A stretch of DNA of 64,000 nucleotides from Bacillus sp. 103mf (GTDB taxonomy: Bacteria > Bacillota > Bacilli > Bacillales > Bacillaceae_G): positions 1-64,000 of the forward strand of contig NZ_FPAF01000012.1 of NCBI RefSeq assembly GCF_900116295.1, given 5' to 3'. Position numbers and translations under genes: made by a program. The notes below the pieces were generated by a model. The model had not been told where the DNA came from, searched no databases, and saw only the letters and a list, made by a program, of their open reading frames with translations. Positions 12,093 to 21,924 of the stretch are shown here, piece after piece. The number at the start of each line of letters is the position of its first letter. Position 1 is the stretch's first letter.

Positions 12093-13469
12093 ATGGAATT
12101 TGATACAATTGCTGCGATTTCTACAGCTCTTGGGGAAGGTGCAATTGCCATTGTTCGAGTAAGTGGAGATGATGCGGTAGAGAAGGTAAACCGTATTTTT
12201 AAAGGGAAAGATTTAACAACAGTTCCATCTCATACGATTCAGTATGGGCATATTGTGGATTTAGATACAAATAAAGTTATTGAAGAAGTTATGGTTTCAA
12301 TTATGCGGGCACCAAAGACATTTACGCGTGAAGATATTGTTGAGATAAATTGTCATGGTGGCCTTGTTTCTGTAAATAAAGTATTACAGCTTATTTTATC
12401 ACAAGGTGTTCGTTTAGCAGAGCCTGGAGAATTTACAAAGCGTGCTTTTTTAAATGGGCGTATTGACTTATCGCAAGCAGAAGCGGTTATGGATTTAATT
12501 CGCGCTAAAACAGATCGTGCAATGAATGTTGCGATTAATCAAATGGAAGGTCGATTATCAAAATTAATTGGTCGTTTGCGACAAGAAATTTTAGAAACGT
12601 TAGCTCATGTAGAAGTGAACATTGATTATCCGGAATACGATGACGTAGAAGAAATGACTCATGGTGTTTTAATTGAGAAGGCAACCTATGTTAAATCAGA
12701 AATTGAAAAGTTGTTACAAACTTCAAAGCAAGGGAAAATTTTGCGTGAAGGAATTGCAACGGCTATTATCGGAAGACCGAATGTTGGAAAGTCATCGCTA
12801 TTAAATAGCCTTGTACAAGAAAAGAAAGCAATTGTAACAGATATAGCAGGAACAACCCGAGATGTTATTGAAGAATATGTGAACGTGCGCGGTGTACCTC
12901 TTAAACTTATTGATACAGCTGGTATTCGTGAGACAGAGGATATTGTAGAACAAATTGGTGTCGAGCGTTCAAAAGAGATGATGACTAAAGCAGATCTAGT
13001 TCTTCTTGTTGTCAATTATAGCGAAGCGTTAACAAGTGAAGATGAAGAGTTATTCCGAGCGGTGCAAGGGAAAGACTTTATCGTCATTGTAAATAAAACA
13101 GATTTACCGCAGCGAATTGATATGGAGTATGTTACAAAATTAGCTGGTTCAGCTCGTGTTATTGCAACAGCTTTACTGGAAGAGAAAGGTGTAGATGAGC
13201 TAGAACAGGCAATTGCTGATCTCTTCTTTGAAGGAACAATTGAAGCAGCTGATATGACATATGTATCGAATGCTCGTCACATTGGTTTATTAACACAAGC
13301 AGAAAAGACGATTGGTGATGCAATCGCGGCTATTCATAGCGGCGTGCCGATTGACATGGTGCAGATTGATTTAACAAGAACGTGGGAAATACTCGGTGAA
13401 ATTACGGGAGACACTGTACACGAAAGTTTAATTGATCAGTTATTCTCTCAATTTTGTTTAGGAAAGTAA
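12093..13469 (+). CDS. mnmE: tRNA modification GTPase MnmE
   Basis: With MnmG it forms the complex that adds (carboxymethyl)aminomethyl groups to U34 of tRNAs reading NNA/NNG codons. The 458-residue protein has an N-terminal formyl-THF-binding dimerisation domain, a helical domain and an inserted G domain with GRPNVGKSS (G1, about residue 228), DIAGTTRD (G2) and DTAG (G3), then NKTD (G4). The C terminus FCLGK carries the conserved catalytic Cys. GAGGTGAAAGAAC precedes the ATG. It lies 19 bases before mnmG. Confidence 0.98.
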   Translation: MEFDTIAAISTALGEGAIAIVRVSGDDAVEKVNRIFKGKDLTTVPSHTIQYGHIVDLDTNKVIEEVMVSIMRAPKTFTREDIVEINCHGGLVSVNKVLQLILSQGVRLAEPGEFTKRAFLNGRIDLSQAEAVMDLIRAKTDRAMNVAINQMEGRLSKLIGRLRQEILETLAHVEVNIDYPEYDDVEEMTHGVLIEKATYVKSEIEKLLQTSKQGKILREGIATAIIGRPNVGKSSLLNSLVQEKKAIVTDIAGTTRDVIEEYVNVRGVPLKLIDTAGIRETEDIVEQIGVERSKEMMTKADLVLLVVNYSEALTSEDEELFRAVQGKDFIVIVNKTDLPQRIDMEYVTKLAGSARVIATALLEEKGVDELEQAIADLFFEGTIEAADMTYVSNARHIGLLTQAEKTIGDAIAAIHSGVPIDMVQIDLTRTWEILGEITGDTVHESLIDQLFSQFCLGK

Positions 13470-13488
13470 TTGTAAGGAGGAATAGAAA

Positions 13489-15378
13489 ATGGGATACAAC
13501 GCTGGTTCTTATGATGTTATTGTAATCGGTGCGGGCCATGCAGGATGTGAAGCCGGTTTGGCAGCAGCTCGTATGGGAGCAAAAACATTAATGTTAACAA
13601 TTAACTTAGATATGGTTGCGTTTATGCCGTGTAACCCTTCAGTTGGTGGACCTGCAAAGGGAATTGTTGTTCGTGAAATTGATGCGCTTGGCGGCGAGAT
13701 GGGAAAAAATATTGATAAAACACATATTCAAATGCGTATGCTAAATACAGGAAAAGGTCCAGCGGTACGTGCACTTCGTGCCCAAGCAGATAAATTTGCG
13801 TATCAGCATGAATTGAAAAAAACAATCGAAGAAACGCCGAATTTAACATTATGTCAAGCGATGGTTGAACGCTTAGTTGTAGAAGATGGTGTATGTAAAG
13901 GTGTTGTTACACAAACTGGAGCAGAATATACAGCGAAAACAGTTGTTATTACAACAGGTACGTTTTTACGCGGTGAAATTATCGTTGGGGATTTAAAATA
14001 TTCAAGCGGTCCCAATAATCAACAACCATCTGTGAAATTATCGGAGCATCTAGAAGATCTTGGATTTGAGCTAGTTCGTTTTAAAACAGGTACGCCTCCG
14101 CGTGTAGATAGTAGTACAATTGATTATAGTAAAACAGAAATTCAACCAGGTGATGATACACCACGTGCGTTCTCTTTTGAAACAACAAAGTTTATCATGG
14201 ATCAAATTCCATGCTGGTTAACGTATACAAGTGAAGAAACGCATCGTTTAATTGATGGAAACTTACATCGTTCCGCTATGTATTCTGGCATGATTAAAGG
14301 AACAGGCCCACGATATTGTCCTTCCATTGAAGATAAGGTTGTTCGTTTCCATGATAAGCCACGTCATCAAATTTTCTTAGAACCAGAAGGTCGTAATACA
14401 CAGGAAGTATACGTACAAGGCTTATCGACAAGTTTACCAGAAGATGTACAACGTGAGATGTTAAAGACTATTCCTGGCCTAGAGAACGTAGAGATGATGC
14501 GTACAGGATATGCAATTGAATATGACGCAATTGTACCAACGCAGCTGTGGCCAACACTTGAAACAAAGAAAATACAAAATTTATATACAGCAGGCCAAAT
14601 TAATGGAACATCTGGTTATGAAGAAGCGGCAGGGCAAGGTTTAATGGCGGGTATTAATGCTGCGTGCCGTTCATTAGGTAAAAAAGAAGTGATTTTAAAT
14701 CGTTCAGATGCATACATTGGTGTTTTAATCGACGATTTAGTTACAAAAGGTACAAATGAACCATATCGTCTATTAACATCCCGTGCAGAATACCGATTAT
14801 TATTACGCCATGACAACGCAGACCTGCGTTTAACAGAGATTGGCCATGAAATTGGTTTAATTCCAGAAGAACGTTATGAACGTTTTACAACAAAGAAAGA
14901 GAAAATTGAAAAAGAAAAAGAACGTTTAGTAAGTATTATTATTAAGCCGCGTCCTGAAGTACAAGAGCTCATTCGCGGAGCTGGTGGAAGCGAGCTAAAG
15001 GATGGTATACGTGCGAGCGATTTATTACGTCGTCCAGAAATGACATATGAGCATATTCATCTTCTTGCTCCAAGTGAAGTAGAAGTTAGTGCTGAAGTAG
15101 CAGAGCAAGTTGAGATTCAGCTTAAATATGAAGGATATATTGAAAAATCTTTACAACAAGTAGAACGTATGAAGCGTATGGAAAGCAAAAAGATTCCGGT
15201 TGATATTGATTACGATGCAATTTCTGGAATAGCTTCTGAAGCACGTCAAAAATTAAAAGATGTCCGTCCGCTATCTATGGGGCAAGCATCTCGTATTTCT
15301 GGGGTAAATCCAGCTGATATTTCCATTTTACTTGTGTATATAGAACAAGGAAAAATTGCACGAGTATCGAACCAATAA
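13489..15378 (+). CDS. mnmG: tRNA uridine-5-carboxymethylaminomethyl modification enzyme MnmG (GidA)
   Basis: This is the FAD-dependent partner of MnmE. The 629-residue protein has an N-terminal dinucleotide fold ([17 protein letters not shown]), the conserved CNPSVGG motif with a catalytic Cys, the second flavin site ([16 protein letters not shown]) and a C-terminal helical tRNA/MnmE-binding domain (ending near [18 protein letters not shown]). AAGGAGGAA precedes the ATG. It is in one operon with mnmE and rsmG. Confidence 0.98.
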   Translation: MGYNAGSYDVIVIGAGHAGCEAGLAAARMGAKTLMLTINLDMVAFMPCNPSVGGPAKGIVVREIDALGGEMGKNIDKTHIQMRMLNTGKGPAVRALRAQADKFAYQHELKKTIEETPNLTLCQAMVERLVVEDGVCKGVVTQTGAEYTAKTVVITTGTFLRGEIIVGDLKYSSGPNNQQPSVKLSEHLEDLGFELVRFKTGTPPRVDSSTIDYSKTEIQPGDDTPRAFSFETTKFIMDQIPCWLTYTSEETHRLIDGNLHRSAMYSGMIKGTGPRYCPSIEDKVVRFHDKPRHQIFLEPEGRNTQEVYVQGLSTSLPEDVQREMLKTIPGLENVEMMRTGYAIEYDAIVPTQLWPTLETKKIQNLYTAGQINGTSGYEEAAGQGLMAGINAACRSLGKKEVILNRSDAYIGVLIDDLVTKGTNEPYRLLTSRAEYRLLLRHDNADLRLTEIGHEIGLIPEERYERFTTKKEKIEKEKERLVSIIIKPRPEVQELIRGAGGSELKDGIRASDLLRRPEMTYEHIHLLAPSEVEVSAEVAEQVEIQLKYEGYIEKSLQQVERMKRMESKKIPVDIDYDAISGIASEARQKLKDVRPLSMGQASRISGVNPADISILLVYIEQGKIARVSNQ

Positions 15379-15399
15379 ATAGTTAGGAGATATAGCGAG

Positions 15400-16119
15400 A
15401 TGAATATAGAACAATTTCAATCTATGCTAGTAGAAAGAGGGATTACTCTTTCTACTAGGCAGTTAGAACAATTCGAAATCTATTTTGAGACATTAGTTGA
15501 ATGGAATGAAAAAATGAACTTAACAGCAATTACGGAGAAAGAAGAAGTGTATTTAAAACACTTTTTTGATTCTATTACAGCTGCTTTCCATCATGACTTT
15601 TCAAAGCCATTTTCTATTTGTGATGTGGGTGCAGGAGCGGGATTTCCTAGTATTCCATTAAAAATATGTTTTCCAAATTTAAAAATTACAATTGTCGACT
15701 CCTTGCAAAAGCGCATTACGTTTTTAAATCATTTAGCAACAAAATTAGAATTACAAGACGTAGCATTTTGTCATGATCGTGCTGAAACATTTGGACAAAA
15801 AGAAGGAGTACGTGAATCTTTTGATATTGTAATGGCACGCGCCGTTGCGCGCCTTTCTGTCTTAAGTGAATTGTGTTTACCGCTTGTGAAAGTAGGGGGA
15901 ACATTTATTGCAATGAAAGGTGCAGCTGCAAACGAAGAAATTGAAAATGGTAAGTATGCTCTGCAATTGCTTGGTGGTGAATTGAAGAGTATGTCTACGT
16001 TTAAATTACCATTCGAGGAAAGTGAACGTAACATTTTATTGATTGAGAAAAAGAGAAAAACGCCAAAGAAATATCCTCGTAAGCCAGGAACACCGAATAA
16101 ATTACCTATTGAAAAATAA
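15400..16119 (+). CDS. rsmG: 16S rRNA (guanine527-N7) methyltransferase RsmG
   Basis: RsmG (GidB) methylates G527 in the 530 loop of 16S rRNA using S-adenosylmethionine; loss gives low-level streptomycin resistance. The 239 residues hold the SAM motif [16 protein letters not shown] (about 72-87) and a typical Rossmann methyltransferase body. The basic tail [18 protein letters not shown] is characteristic of the family in bacilli. It follows mnmG after 21 bases, with TTAGGAGA as ribosome site. Confidence 0.97.
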   Translation: MNIEQFQSMLVERGITLSTRQLEQFEIYFETLVEWNEKMNLTAITEKEEVYLKHFFDSITAAFHHDFSKPFSICDVGAGAGFPSIPLKICFPNLKITIVDSLQKRITFLNHLATKLELQDVAFCHDRAETFGQKEGVRESFDIVMARAVARLSVLSELCLPLVKVGGTFIAMKGAAANEEIENGKYALQLLGGELKSMSTFKLPFEESERNILLIEKKRKTPKKYPRKPGTPNKLPIEK

Positions 16120-16121
16120 AT

Positions 16122-16439
16122 CTTATTAGACGTAAGATTAAGTTATATATCAGTAAGCTAATTTATCAGCACTGATGATTAGTTGAACGAATCGGGCTTT
16201 TACAGGCAGTTATCCACCACCTATCTTTTTAGATTTCTTACAATATTGAGGCGTGGGCTTACTGCCCGTTAGAGCGAAAAAAATAAAGTGAAACTTTGAT
16301 TAGTAGGGAGGCTGCACTTCTCACTAATCGCTAGTTCAACAAATTGGGCTTTTGCGGACAGCTTATCTCCACCTTTCTTCTTTGTGTATGGAAAAACTTT
16401 GAGATGGGGATATTACTGCCCACGAATAGCGGGATAAAA
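16122..16439 (+). repeat. two tandem family A repeats (A2 and A3)
   Basis: A2 (about 16122-16273) and A3 (about 16284-16439) lie head to tail in the same orientation between rsmG and noc. Both carry the inner marks GTTGAAC or GTTCAAC, GGGCTTTT, CAGNTTATC and TTACTGCCC. A3 begins ATAAAGTGAAACTT and ends GCGGGATAAA, like A1. A2 is more degenerate and starts just after the rsmG stop. No coding potential is seen. Confidence 0.75.
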
Positions 16440-16446
16440 ACGTAAA

Positions 16447-16462
16447 TGTTTCACATGGAACA
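16447..16462. promoter_or_regulatory. parS-like site upstream of noc
   Basis: TGTTTCACATGGAACA matches the Bacillus parS consensus TGTTTCACGTGAAACA at 14 of 16 bases and lies about 45 bases before noc. It may bind ParB weakly and could link noc expression to ParB spreading; this is inference. Confidence 0.6.
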
Positions 16463-16507
16463 TTTTTGTATAGAGTATTCAATAGGATTCAAGGTGGTGG
16501 AATATGT

Positions 16508-17356
16508 ATGAAAAACACATTTTCTCGTTTATTTGGCTTTGGAGACAAAGAGGCTGAATTAGCGTTACAAGAAGAAAGCCGTGAAGAAATTAAACAAATT
16601 GCGTTAGCAAATATCATTCCAAATCGCTATCAGCCACGGACAATTTTTGATGATGCTCGTATTGAAGAGCTTGCTCTTACAATTCATACACATGGATTAA
16701 TTCAACCAATTGTTGTTCGAAAGTATGAAGGGGATAAATATGAGATTATCGCTGGTGAAAGACGTTTTCGAGCTGCTACAAAATTAGGTTGGGAAACTGT
16801 TCCGGCTATTATAAAAAATTTGAACGATACTGAGACCGCTTCTGTTGCTTTAATTGAAAACTTGCAACGAGAAGAACTTACAGCAATTGAAGAAGCTGTT
16901 GCTTATCAGAAGTTAATTGAATTACATAATTTAACGCAAGAAGCATTAGCGCAGCGACTAGGTAAAGGGCAATCTACAATTGCGAACAAGTTAAGACTAT
17001 TAAAGTTACCTGAAGAGATTAAACAAGCGCTATTAGAGAAGAGTATTACAGAACGTCATGCTCGTGCTCTTATTCCACTTAAAAATGAAGAGATTCAATT
17101 AAAGGTTTTACAGGAAATTGTTGAAAAGCAATTGAATGTGAAACAAGCAGAAGATAGAATTGCTAAATTGTTAGAAGAAACGAAACCGAAACGAAAAGCA
17201 AAACAAAAAGCGGTAAGCCGTGATATGCGTATTGCAATGAATACCATTCGTCAATCTTTACAAATGGTTGCGAATAGTGGCTTAAATGTGAATTCAGAAG
17301 AAGAAGAATTTGATGAATACTATCAAATTACAATTAAAATTCCAAAAAAGAAGTAA
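16508..17356 (+). CDS. noc: nucleoid occlusion protein Noc
   Basis: Noc is a ParB-like CTPase that binds Noc sites, spreads on DNA and tethers it to the membrane to block division over the chromosome. The 282-residue protein begins with the amphipathic membrane helix [15 protein letters not shown], then the CTP-binding ParB/Srx fold ([27 protein letters not shown]), a helix-turn-helix ([23 protein letters not shown]) and a dimerisation tail. I chose ATG 16508 because AAGGTGGTGG precedes it and the length equals B. subtilis Noc; upstream in-frame codons would add 14 unsupported residues. Confidence 0.96.
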   Translation: MKNTFSRLFGFGDKEAELALQEESREEIKQIALANIIPNRYQPRTIFDDARIEELALTIHTHGLIQPIVVRKYEGDKYEIIAGERRFRAATKLGWETVPAIIKNLNDTETASVALIENLQREELTAIEEAVAYQKLIELHNLTQEALAQRLGKGQSTIANKLRLLKLPEEIKQALLEKSITERHARALIPLKNEEIQLKVLQEIVEKQLNVKQAEDRIAKLLEETKPKRKAKQKAVSRDMRIAMNTIRQSLQMVANSGLNVNSEEEEFDEYYQITIKIPKKK

Positions 17357-17364
17357 GAAAACAG

Positions 17365-17398
17365 AAAGACCTCAATCATTGAAAGAGGTCTTTTTGTT
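17365..17398 (+). terminator. noc terminator
   Basis: AAAGACCTC and GAGGTCTTT form a stem with an 11-base loop, followed by a T-rich run. It ends the noc transcript just before the composite repeat region. Confidence 0.88.
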
Positions 17399-17638
17399 TT
17401 GTCACGCATTAAAAACTATATAAATTCAAATTGAAAAATGACAAAACCCCCTCTCTTTTTAGATGAGCGAGAGCATCTGGCCATGCATAGAAGCGATCAG
17501 GGCTTTTTCCTACCACATATGAAGTTCAAACAAAGGGACAAAGCGAGTGAAAGATCCTTTTTTCTGTATAGCAGCAATCTATATGTTGAAAAATCAAAAT
17601 GGATTTATATAGTAAGGTCTTACTGATGGAAGTTTCAC
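17396..17638 (-). mobile_element. family B MITE-like element (B1) nested in a family A copy
   Basis: B1 spans 17416-17612 (197 bp), bounded by the exact inverted termini CTATATAAAT and ATTTATATAG. Reverse-complemented, it matches five other copies in the window (for example at 48660 and 63789), including the marks CACTCGCTTT, GGCCAGATGCTCTC and TCTATGCA. To its left is a family A start (TTTGTCACGCATTAA) and to its right a family A end (TTACTGATGGAAGTTTCAC), which suggests that B1 inserted into a family A element. No protein is encoded. Confidence 0.75.
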
Positions 17639-17795
17639 TTTATCCCGCTACTAATGGGCAGTAATATCTCTCACCTTTAAGATTTCAAGGAAAACAAAGA
17701 AGCAAGGTGAAAGATAACTGCCCGTAAGAGCCCGATTGGTTCAACTAACCATCAACGGGGAATAAAGCATCCCGCCGATGGAAGTTTCACTTTAT
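17639..17795 (-). repeat. family A repeat, full-length copy A4
   Basis: This 157-bp element is flanked by TTTAT on both sides (17639-17643 and 17791-17795), with ends TTTATCCCGC and GAAGTTTCACTTTAT. Internally it has paired GGGCAGTAA and ACTGCCC segments that could fold into a long hairpin. Length, TTTAT flanks and ends resemble bcr1 of the B. cereus group as I remember it. This is the best-preserved copy in the window. Confidence 0.8.
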
Positions 17796-17946
17796 AAGTA
17801 CTATATTTTCTTTTAAAATTAAGAAGGAGTTTGTAAATAAATTTTGAAGTTTAATATACAGAAACAAAAGAAGCGTGATTGTTTCATGTTAAAATGAAAA
17901 TAATCATTTGTAGAATAAGATATAAAGGTTGAAAGTAGGTGACATC

Positions 17947-18708
17947 ATGGGGAAAATCATTGCCATTGCTAATCAAAAAGGTGGGGTTGGAAAGACAACA
18001 ACATCGGTAAATTTAGGAGCTGGATTGGCACAAGTAGGAAAAAAAGTACTTCTTGTTGATATTGATGCACAAGGGAATGCAACGACAGGAGTCGGAATTG
18101 AAAAATCAGATTTAAATGAATGTATTTATAATGTGCTTGTAGAAGACATGGACGTTCGTGTTGTTATACAACGAACAACAACTGAGAATTTAGATGTACT
18201 CCCTGCTACCATTCAACTAGCAGGAGCCGAGATAGAACTTGTACCGACAATTTCCCGGGAAGTTCGCCTGCAGCGTGCACTGAAGCCGATTCGTGATGAA
18301 TATGATTATATTATTATTGATTGTCCCCCATCTTTAGGTTTATTAACCATTAATGCATTAACTGCTGCAGATTCTGTTATTATTCCTGTTCAATGTGAGT
18401 ATTATGCCCTAGAGGGGTTAAGTCAATTATTAAATACAGTTCGCCTTGTACAAAAGCATTTAAATAAAAATTTAGCAATTCAAGGTGTTTTACTAACAAT
18501 GCTAGACGCTCGTACAAATTTAGGGTTACAAGTAATTGATGAAGTGAAGAAATACTTCCGAGATAAAGTATATAGATCCATTATTCCGCGTAATGTACGT
18601 TTAAGTGAAGCACCGAGTCATGGAAAGCCAATTATGATGTATGATGCTAAGTCAAGGGGGGCAGAAGTGTATTTAGATTTAGCGAAGGAAGTGATTGCAG
18701 GTGGCTAA
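17947..18708 (+). CDS. soj: chromosome partitioning ATPase Soj (ParA)
   Basis: Soj is a deviant-Walker ATPase that with ParB drives origin segregation and regulates DnaA (monomer inhibits, dimer activates). The 253 residues begin [24 protein letters not shown] (deviant Walker A, Lys in KGGVGKTT) and include [11 protein letters not shown] and DCPPSLGLL (Walker B). Length equals B. subtilis Soj. The ATG at 17947 has AGGTGA upstream; a TTG at 17929 would add six residues of no family match. It overlaps parB by eight bases. A near-consensus Noc site lies inside the gene. Confidence 0.97.
   Translation: MGKIIAIANQKGGVGKTTTSVNLGAGLAQVGKKVLLVDIDAQGNATTGVGIEKSDLNECIYNVLVEDMDVRVVIQRTTTENLDVLPATIQLAGAEIELVPTISREVRLQRALKPIRDEYDYIIIDCPPSLGLLTINALTAADSVIIPVQCEYYALEGLSQLLNTVRLVQKHLNKNLAIQGVLLTMLDARTNLGLQVIDEVKKYFRDKVYRSIIPRNVRLSEAPSHGKPIMMYDAKSRGAEVYLDLAKEVIAGG
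18250..18263. promoter_or_regulatory. Noc-binding site in soj
   Basis: ATTTCCCGGGAAGT matches the Noc site consensus ATTTCCCGGGAAAT at 13 of 14 positions. It lies within the soj coding sequence, about 1.7 kb from noc. Confidence 0.75.
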
Positions 18709-19549
18709 AGGACTAGGAAGAGGAATTAATGCGTTTTTTCCAGATTTAGATGTGAAAGAGGGAGAAACAATTCAAGAATTGCAAGTAAATCAATTACGTC
18801 CTAACCCATATCAGCCGCGTAAATATTTTCATAGTGAAGCAATTCAAGAGTTAGCGTTATCAATTAAAGAACATGGGATTTTACAACCTCTTATTGTTCG
18901 GAAAAGTATTAAAGGATATGAAATCGTTGCAGGAGAACGGAGATTTCGTGCTGCAAAAGAAGCAAAGCTTAAAACAGTTCCTGCTGTTGTTCGAGAGTTA
19001 AATGATCAACAAATGATGGAGTTTGCGCTACTAGAGAATTTGCAACGTGAAGATTTAACGCCTATTGAAGAAGCATTAGCTTATCAAATGCTCATGGAAG
19101 AGCTTAAGGTAACGCAAGAACAGTTAGCAAAGCGGCTTGGAAAAAGCAGACCACATATTGCAAATCACATTCGTTTACTTTCTCTCCCACTTTTCGTACA
19201 AGAAATGATTGTAAATGGAAGCATTTCTATGGGACATGGACGAACACTACTTGCATTAAAAGATAAAACAAAAATCAATAGTTTATTACAACGAATTAAA
19301 GAAGAAGGATTAAATGTCCGTCAGTTGGAACAAATTATTCAGCAGATGAATGAATATGTTTCACGTGAAACAAAGAAACAAAAACCACAAAGAAATATCT
19401 TTTTTGAGGAACAAGAAACGGTGTTACGAGAACGATTTGGAACATCGGTGAAAATTAAAGAAACGAAACAAGAAAAAGGAAAAATTGAAATTCAATTTTT
19501 CAATAAAGATGATTTGCAACGCATTTTAGAGATTTTATCGGGAGAATGA
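18701..19549 (+). CDS. parB: chromosome partitioning protein ParB (Spo0J)
   Basis: ParB is a CTP-dependent DNA clamp loaded at parS; it recruits SMC and stimulates Soj. The 282-residue protein starts [13 protein letters not shown] (GTG at 18701, matching the family N terminus that activates ParA). The CTPase fold has [13 protein letters not shown] and [14 protein letters not shown], and a helix-turn-helix follows ([20 protein letters not shown]). A TTG at 18695 is a poorer start. A perfect parS lies inside the gene, as in B. subtilis. Confidence 0.97.
   Translation: MAKGLGRGINAFFPDLDVKEGETIQELQVNQLRPNPYQPRKYFHSEAIQELALSIKEHGILQPLIVRKSIKGYEIVAGERRFRAAKEAKLKTVPAVVRELNDQQMMEFALLENLQREDLTPIEEALAYQMLMEELKVTQEQLAKRLGKSRPHIANHIRLLSLPLFVQEMIVNGSISMGHGRTLLALKDKTKINSLLQRIKEEGLNVRQLEQIIQQMNEYVSRETKKQKPQRNIFFEEQETVLRERFGTSVKIKETKQEKGKIEIQFFNKDDLQRILEILSGE
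19357..19372. promoter_or_regulatory. parS: parS site in parB
   Basis: TGTTTCACGTGAAACA is an exact palindromic parS, inside the 3' third of parB. This is the ParB clamp-loading and SMC-recruiting site nearest the origin. Confidence 0.97.
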
Positions 19550-19551
19550 TA

Positions 19552-19590
19552 AAAAATAAACCATCTTCGATTATAGATGGTTTATTTTTT
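19552..19590. terminator. bidirectional terminator between parB and yyaC
   Basis: AAATAAACCATCT and AGATGGTTTATTT form a stem flanked by A and T runs, so it can end transcription from both convergent genes. It also encodes the last codons of yyaC. Confidence 0.88.
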
Positions 19591-20167
19591 TCATTACAGC
19601 AATTTTTTTATCGATTTCAATAATACTTTCGGCAATGCCAGTAGCCATTTTCATAACAAGATTTAGTCTTGTATTTTGTAGTACAAAAAATTCCATAAAA
19701 CCATTTAAATTTACAATACCATGAATATGCATATCACCAATTGCGGGAAGGTTTTTATTCATAGCTGCTCCAGGCTTACTAGGCCCTTTTCCAACTGTAA
19801 TTGAACCAATGTTTTGTGATTTTCCTAGACAGGCATCAATTGCAATAATAAAGGGATTTATAAATGATTTGTGTATTTCTGTAATTGTTTCTTCCAAATT
19901 TAAAGCATGGACGGGTGATTCTAATGTTCCGTATAAATGGAAATTTTGAATGTTGTGATCTTGTAGTTTTGAACCAACAAGGGGTCCTAATGCATCACCA
20001 GTTGAGCGATCTGTTCCGATACAAAGTATAATAAGTGGAGAATCTTGTTCGATTGGGAGATGAGAAAGTAGAAAACTACTAATGGTTTGATTGCAATTCA
20101 CATCATGATACATAACTTGCTGCGAATCTTTTTCAAAAAAAGGTAAACGAAAACTTCCGATATTCAC
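19571..20167 (-). CDS. yyaC: spore protease-related protein YyaC (DUF1256)
   Basis: The 198-residue protein is related to the germination protease Gpr fold and is the usual neighbour of parB in Bacillus. Visible features are an Asp-containing core IILCIGTDRSTGDALGPLVG (about 47-66), GTLESPVHALN, IIAIDACLG and KPGAAMNKNLPAIGD, which resemble the Gpr active region. It is produced in sporulating cells in B. subtilis; its substrate is not known. It is transcribed against parB and shares its terminator. Confidence 0.9.
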   Translation of the reverse strand: MNIGSFRLPFFEKDSQQVMYHDVNCNQTISSFLLSHLPIEQDSPLIILCIGTDRSTGDALGPLVGSKLQDHNIQNFHLYGTLESPVHALNLEETITEIHKSFINPFIIAIDACLGKSQNIGSITVGKGPSKPGAAMNKNLPAIGDMHIHGIVNLNGFMEFFVLQNTRLNLVMKMATGIAESIIEIDKKIAVMKKINHL

Positions 20168-20604
20168 GAAGCATCCATCCTTTTTAATAGAATTTAGTGT
20201 ATTTCATATAAACCTGATTTTTGCATATTACATATTTCTCTTGAGGTAATGACTATTTTACTTTTAATTTAGGAGAAACATCATTTTATGTTAGGTAATA
20301 ATTAGAAAGTATTTCTAGTATTCCTATTGTGCAGATGTCGCTTTCTTATAGGATAAGATCGTTTCAAAAGATGTGATATGGGCAGAAGAGAAGGATACTC
20401 TTGTATTTAGAGATTTATAAAGTATAAAAAAGGATGAAGCGTATCATGTAGTCTGGAGAATACTAGTACTAGTATATAAAAAAATGTGTTATTTTATACC
20501 TTATGGAGTGCGAAAATAAAAGTGTATGAAAGAACTTTTTTCGTAAAATAAGGAGAAATTCTGTTACAATGAATAATGAATATGAGATAGAAAGGTAGGT
20601 CGCG
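20168..20604. other. intergenic region between yyaC and the mscS-like gene
   Basis: This is 437 bp of AT-rich sequence with upstream regions for both divergent genes. I see no clear repeat, RNA or ORF. A possible sigma-A element lies near TTACAATGAATAATG (20565-20579), shortly before the plus-strand gene. B. subtilis has yyaD and yyaE in this interval; neither is present. Confidence 0.5.
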
Positions 20605-21486
20605 ATGAAAGGACTTCACGACTTATATACAGACTTTATGAATTGGTTATTAGATATAGGATTATGGGAGAAAATTGGTCTTGGTTTACTGAAACTCATA
20701 CTTATTTGGCTTATTTCGAGTGTAGTTATTCGAGTTGGTAGAGTGATTATTCGTAATGCTTTCAAAATGAAGGCCAAATCGCCAATTCAAATTTCCGAAA
20801 GACGAACGATGACAGTAGCGAAATTATTAGAAAACATTTTAACATATGTCATCTTTTTCATTGTAATAATTGCGATTTTAGGGGTATTTGGAATTGATAC
20901 AAAAGGATTATTAGCCGGTGCAGGGGTTGTTGGTTTGGCGGTTGGTTTCGGTGCGCAAAACTTAGTCAAAGACGTTATCACTGGATTCTTTATTTTATTA
21001 GAGGATCAATTTTCAGTAGGGGACTATGTCCGCCTAGGTCAATTTGAAGGAGTTATTCAAGAAATTGGTTTACGTACAACAAAAATGAAGAAATGGACAG
21101 GAGAAATTCACATTATTCCAAATGGAAGTATTAAGGAAGTAACAAATTTCTCTGTTAGTAATAGCGTTGCCTTTGTAGATGTATCTATTTCATATGAAAG
21201 TGATATTGAACATGCAGAACAAGTTCTTGAAAAATTGTTAGATGAATTACCAACAAGGTATGAGCAAATGGTTACTCGTCCGCAATTATTAGGTGTACAG
21301 AGTTTAGCAGCATCAGAGGTTGTTTTGAGGGTTACAGCTGAAGTAGAACCGATGGAACATTTTGCGGTAGCGAGAGCACTTCGTAAAGAAATTAAAAATC
21401 GCCTAGATTTACATGGGATTGAAATTCCATATCCGCGTATGGTTCTATACAATCGTGAAGAGCTGATGAATGAAAAAGTAAATTAG
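20605..21486 (+). CDS. small-conductance mechanosensitive channel, MscS family
   Basis: The 293-residue membrane protein has three transmembrane segments in the first about 130 residues. The pore-lining helix is Gly/Ala-rich (GLLAGAGVVGLAVGFGAQNLVKDVITG), the MscS signature, and is followed by the beta domain (GDYVRLGQFEGVIQEIGLRTT, IIPNGSIKEVTNFS) and the cytoplasmic cage. It releases solutes under osmotic down-shock. It is close to YkuT of B. subtilis, but I give no symbol. AGGTAGGTCGCG precedes the ATG. The gene is 20 bases before yyzM. Confidence 0.93.
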   Translation: MKGLHDLYTDFMNWLLDIGLWEKIGLGLLKLILIWLISSVVIRVGRVIIRNAFKMKAKSPIQISERRTMTVAKLLENILTYVIFFIVIIAILGVFGIDTKGLLAGAGVVGLAVGFGAQNLVKDVITGFFILLEDQFSVGDYVRLGQFEGVIQEIGLRTTKMKKWTGEIHIIPNGSIKEVTNFSVSNSVAFVDVSISYESDIEHAEQVLEKLLDELPTRYEQMVTRPQLLGVQSLAASEVVLRVTAEVEPMEHFAVARALRKEIKNRLDLHGIEIPYPRMVLYNREELMNEKVN

Positions 21487-21506
21487 CAGTGAGAGGAGCT
21501 TAGGGA

Positions 21507-21704
21507 ATGGAGCAAAAACAATATAACTTGCATGACGTAGTGGAAATGAAGAAAGCTCATCCATGTGGCGAAAATCGCTGGAAGATTATCCGTATGGGAA
21601 TGGACATCCGTATTAAGTGCGAGGGGTGTGACCATTCAGTATTAATTCCTCGAAGAGAATTTGATCGTAAGGTGAAGAAAGTACTTGTAAAGCATGAAGA
21701 ATAG
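21507..21704 (+). CDS. yyzM: DUF951 family protein YyzM
   Basis: This is a 65-residue protein with the conserved core DVVEMKKAHPCGENRWKIIRMGMDIRIKCEGC, containing two Cys in PCG and CEGC, and a KxxR-rich tail. It is a small nucleic-acid- or metal-binding-like protein (OB-fold resemblance) of unknown function that regularly lies next to an MscS gene and ychF in Bacillus. GAGGAGC precedes the ATG. Confidence 0.9.
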   Translation: MEQKQYNLHDVVEMKKAHPCGENRWKIIRMGMDIRIKCEGCDHSVLIPRREFDRKVKKVLVKHEE

Positions 21705-21714
21705 ATGAAATAGG

Positions 21715-21745
21715 AAACAGCGGCATTGTTGCTGCTGTTTTTTAT
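21715..21745 (+). terminator. terminator after yyzM
   Basis: AACAGCGGCA, a short loop and TGCTGCTGTT are followed by TTTTTAT. Confidence 0.82.
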
Positions 21746-21858
21746 TTAGCGATTAATGGGCAGTAAGATTCTCGCTTCAAATTTGTAAAGAATCCGCAGA
21801 AGATAGAAGGAGAGAAATTGTCTGTAAAAGATTATTCGTTTCACTTGATAAATTTGGA
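21744..21858 (-). repeat. degenerate family A repeat (A5)
   Basis: The copy starts TTTAGCGATTAATGGGCAGTAAG and drifts to a degenerate end around GTTTCACTTGATAAAT. Family marks GGGCAGTAA and GTTTCACTT are kept; the middle is divergent. Confidence 0.6.
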
Positions 21859-21924
21859 TGAAGCTTGTCATTTTATTCGTTACTAACTATAATGATGGAA
21901 GATTGAGTCATAGGAGTGAATTAT

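Noticed and set aside
16208-16217. TTATCCACC as a DnaA box
   Set aside because: It belongs to the inner part of a family A repeat, where it varies between copies.
17631-17643. AGTTTCACTTTAT, repeated at many places, as possible parS
   Set aside because: It has only the GTTTCAC half; it is the fixed end of family A repeats.
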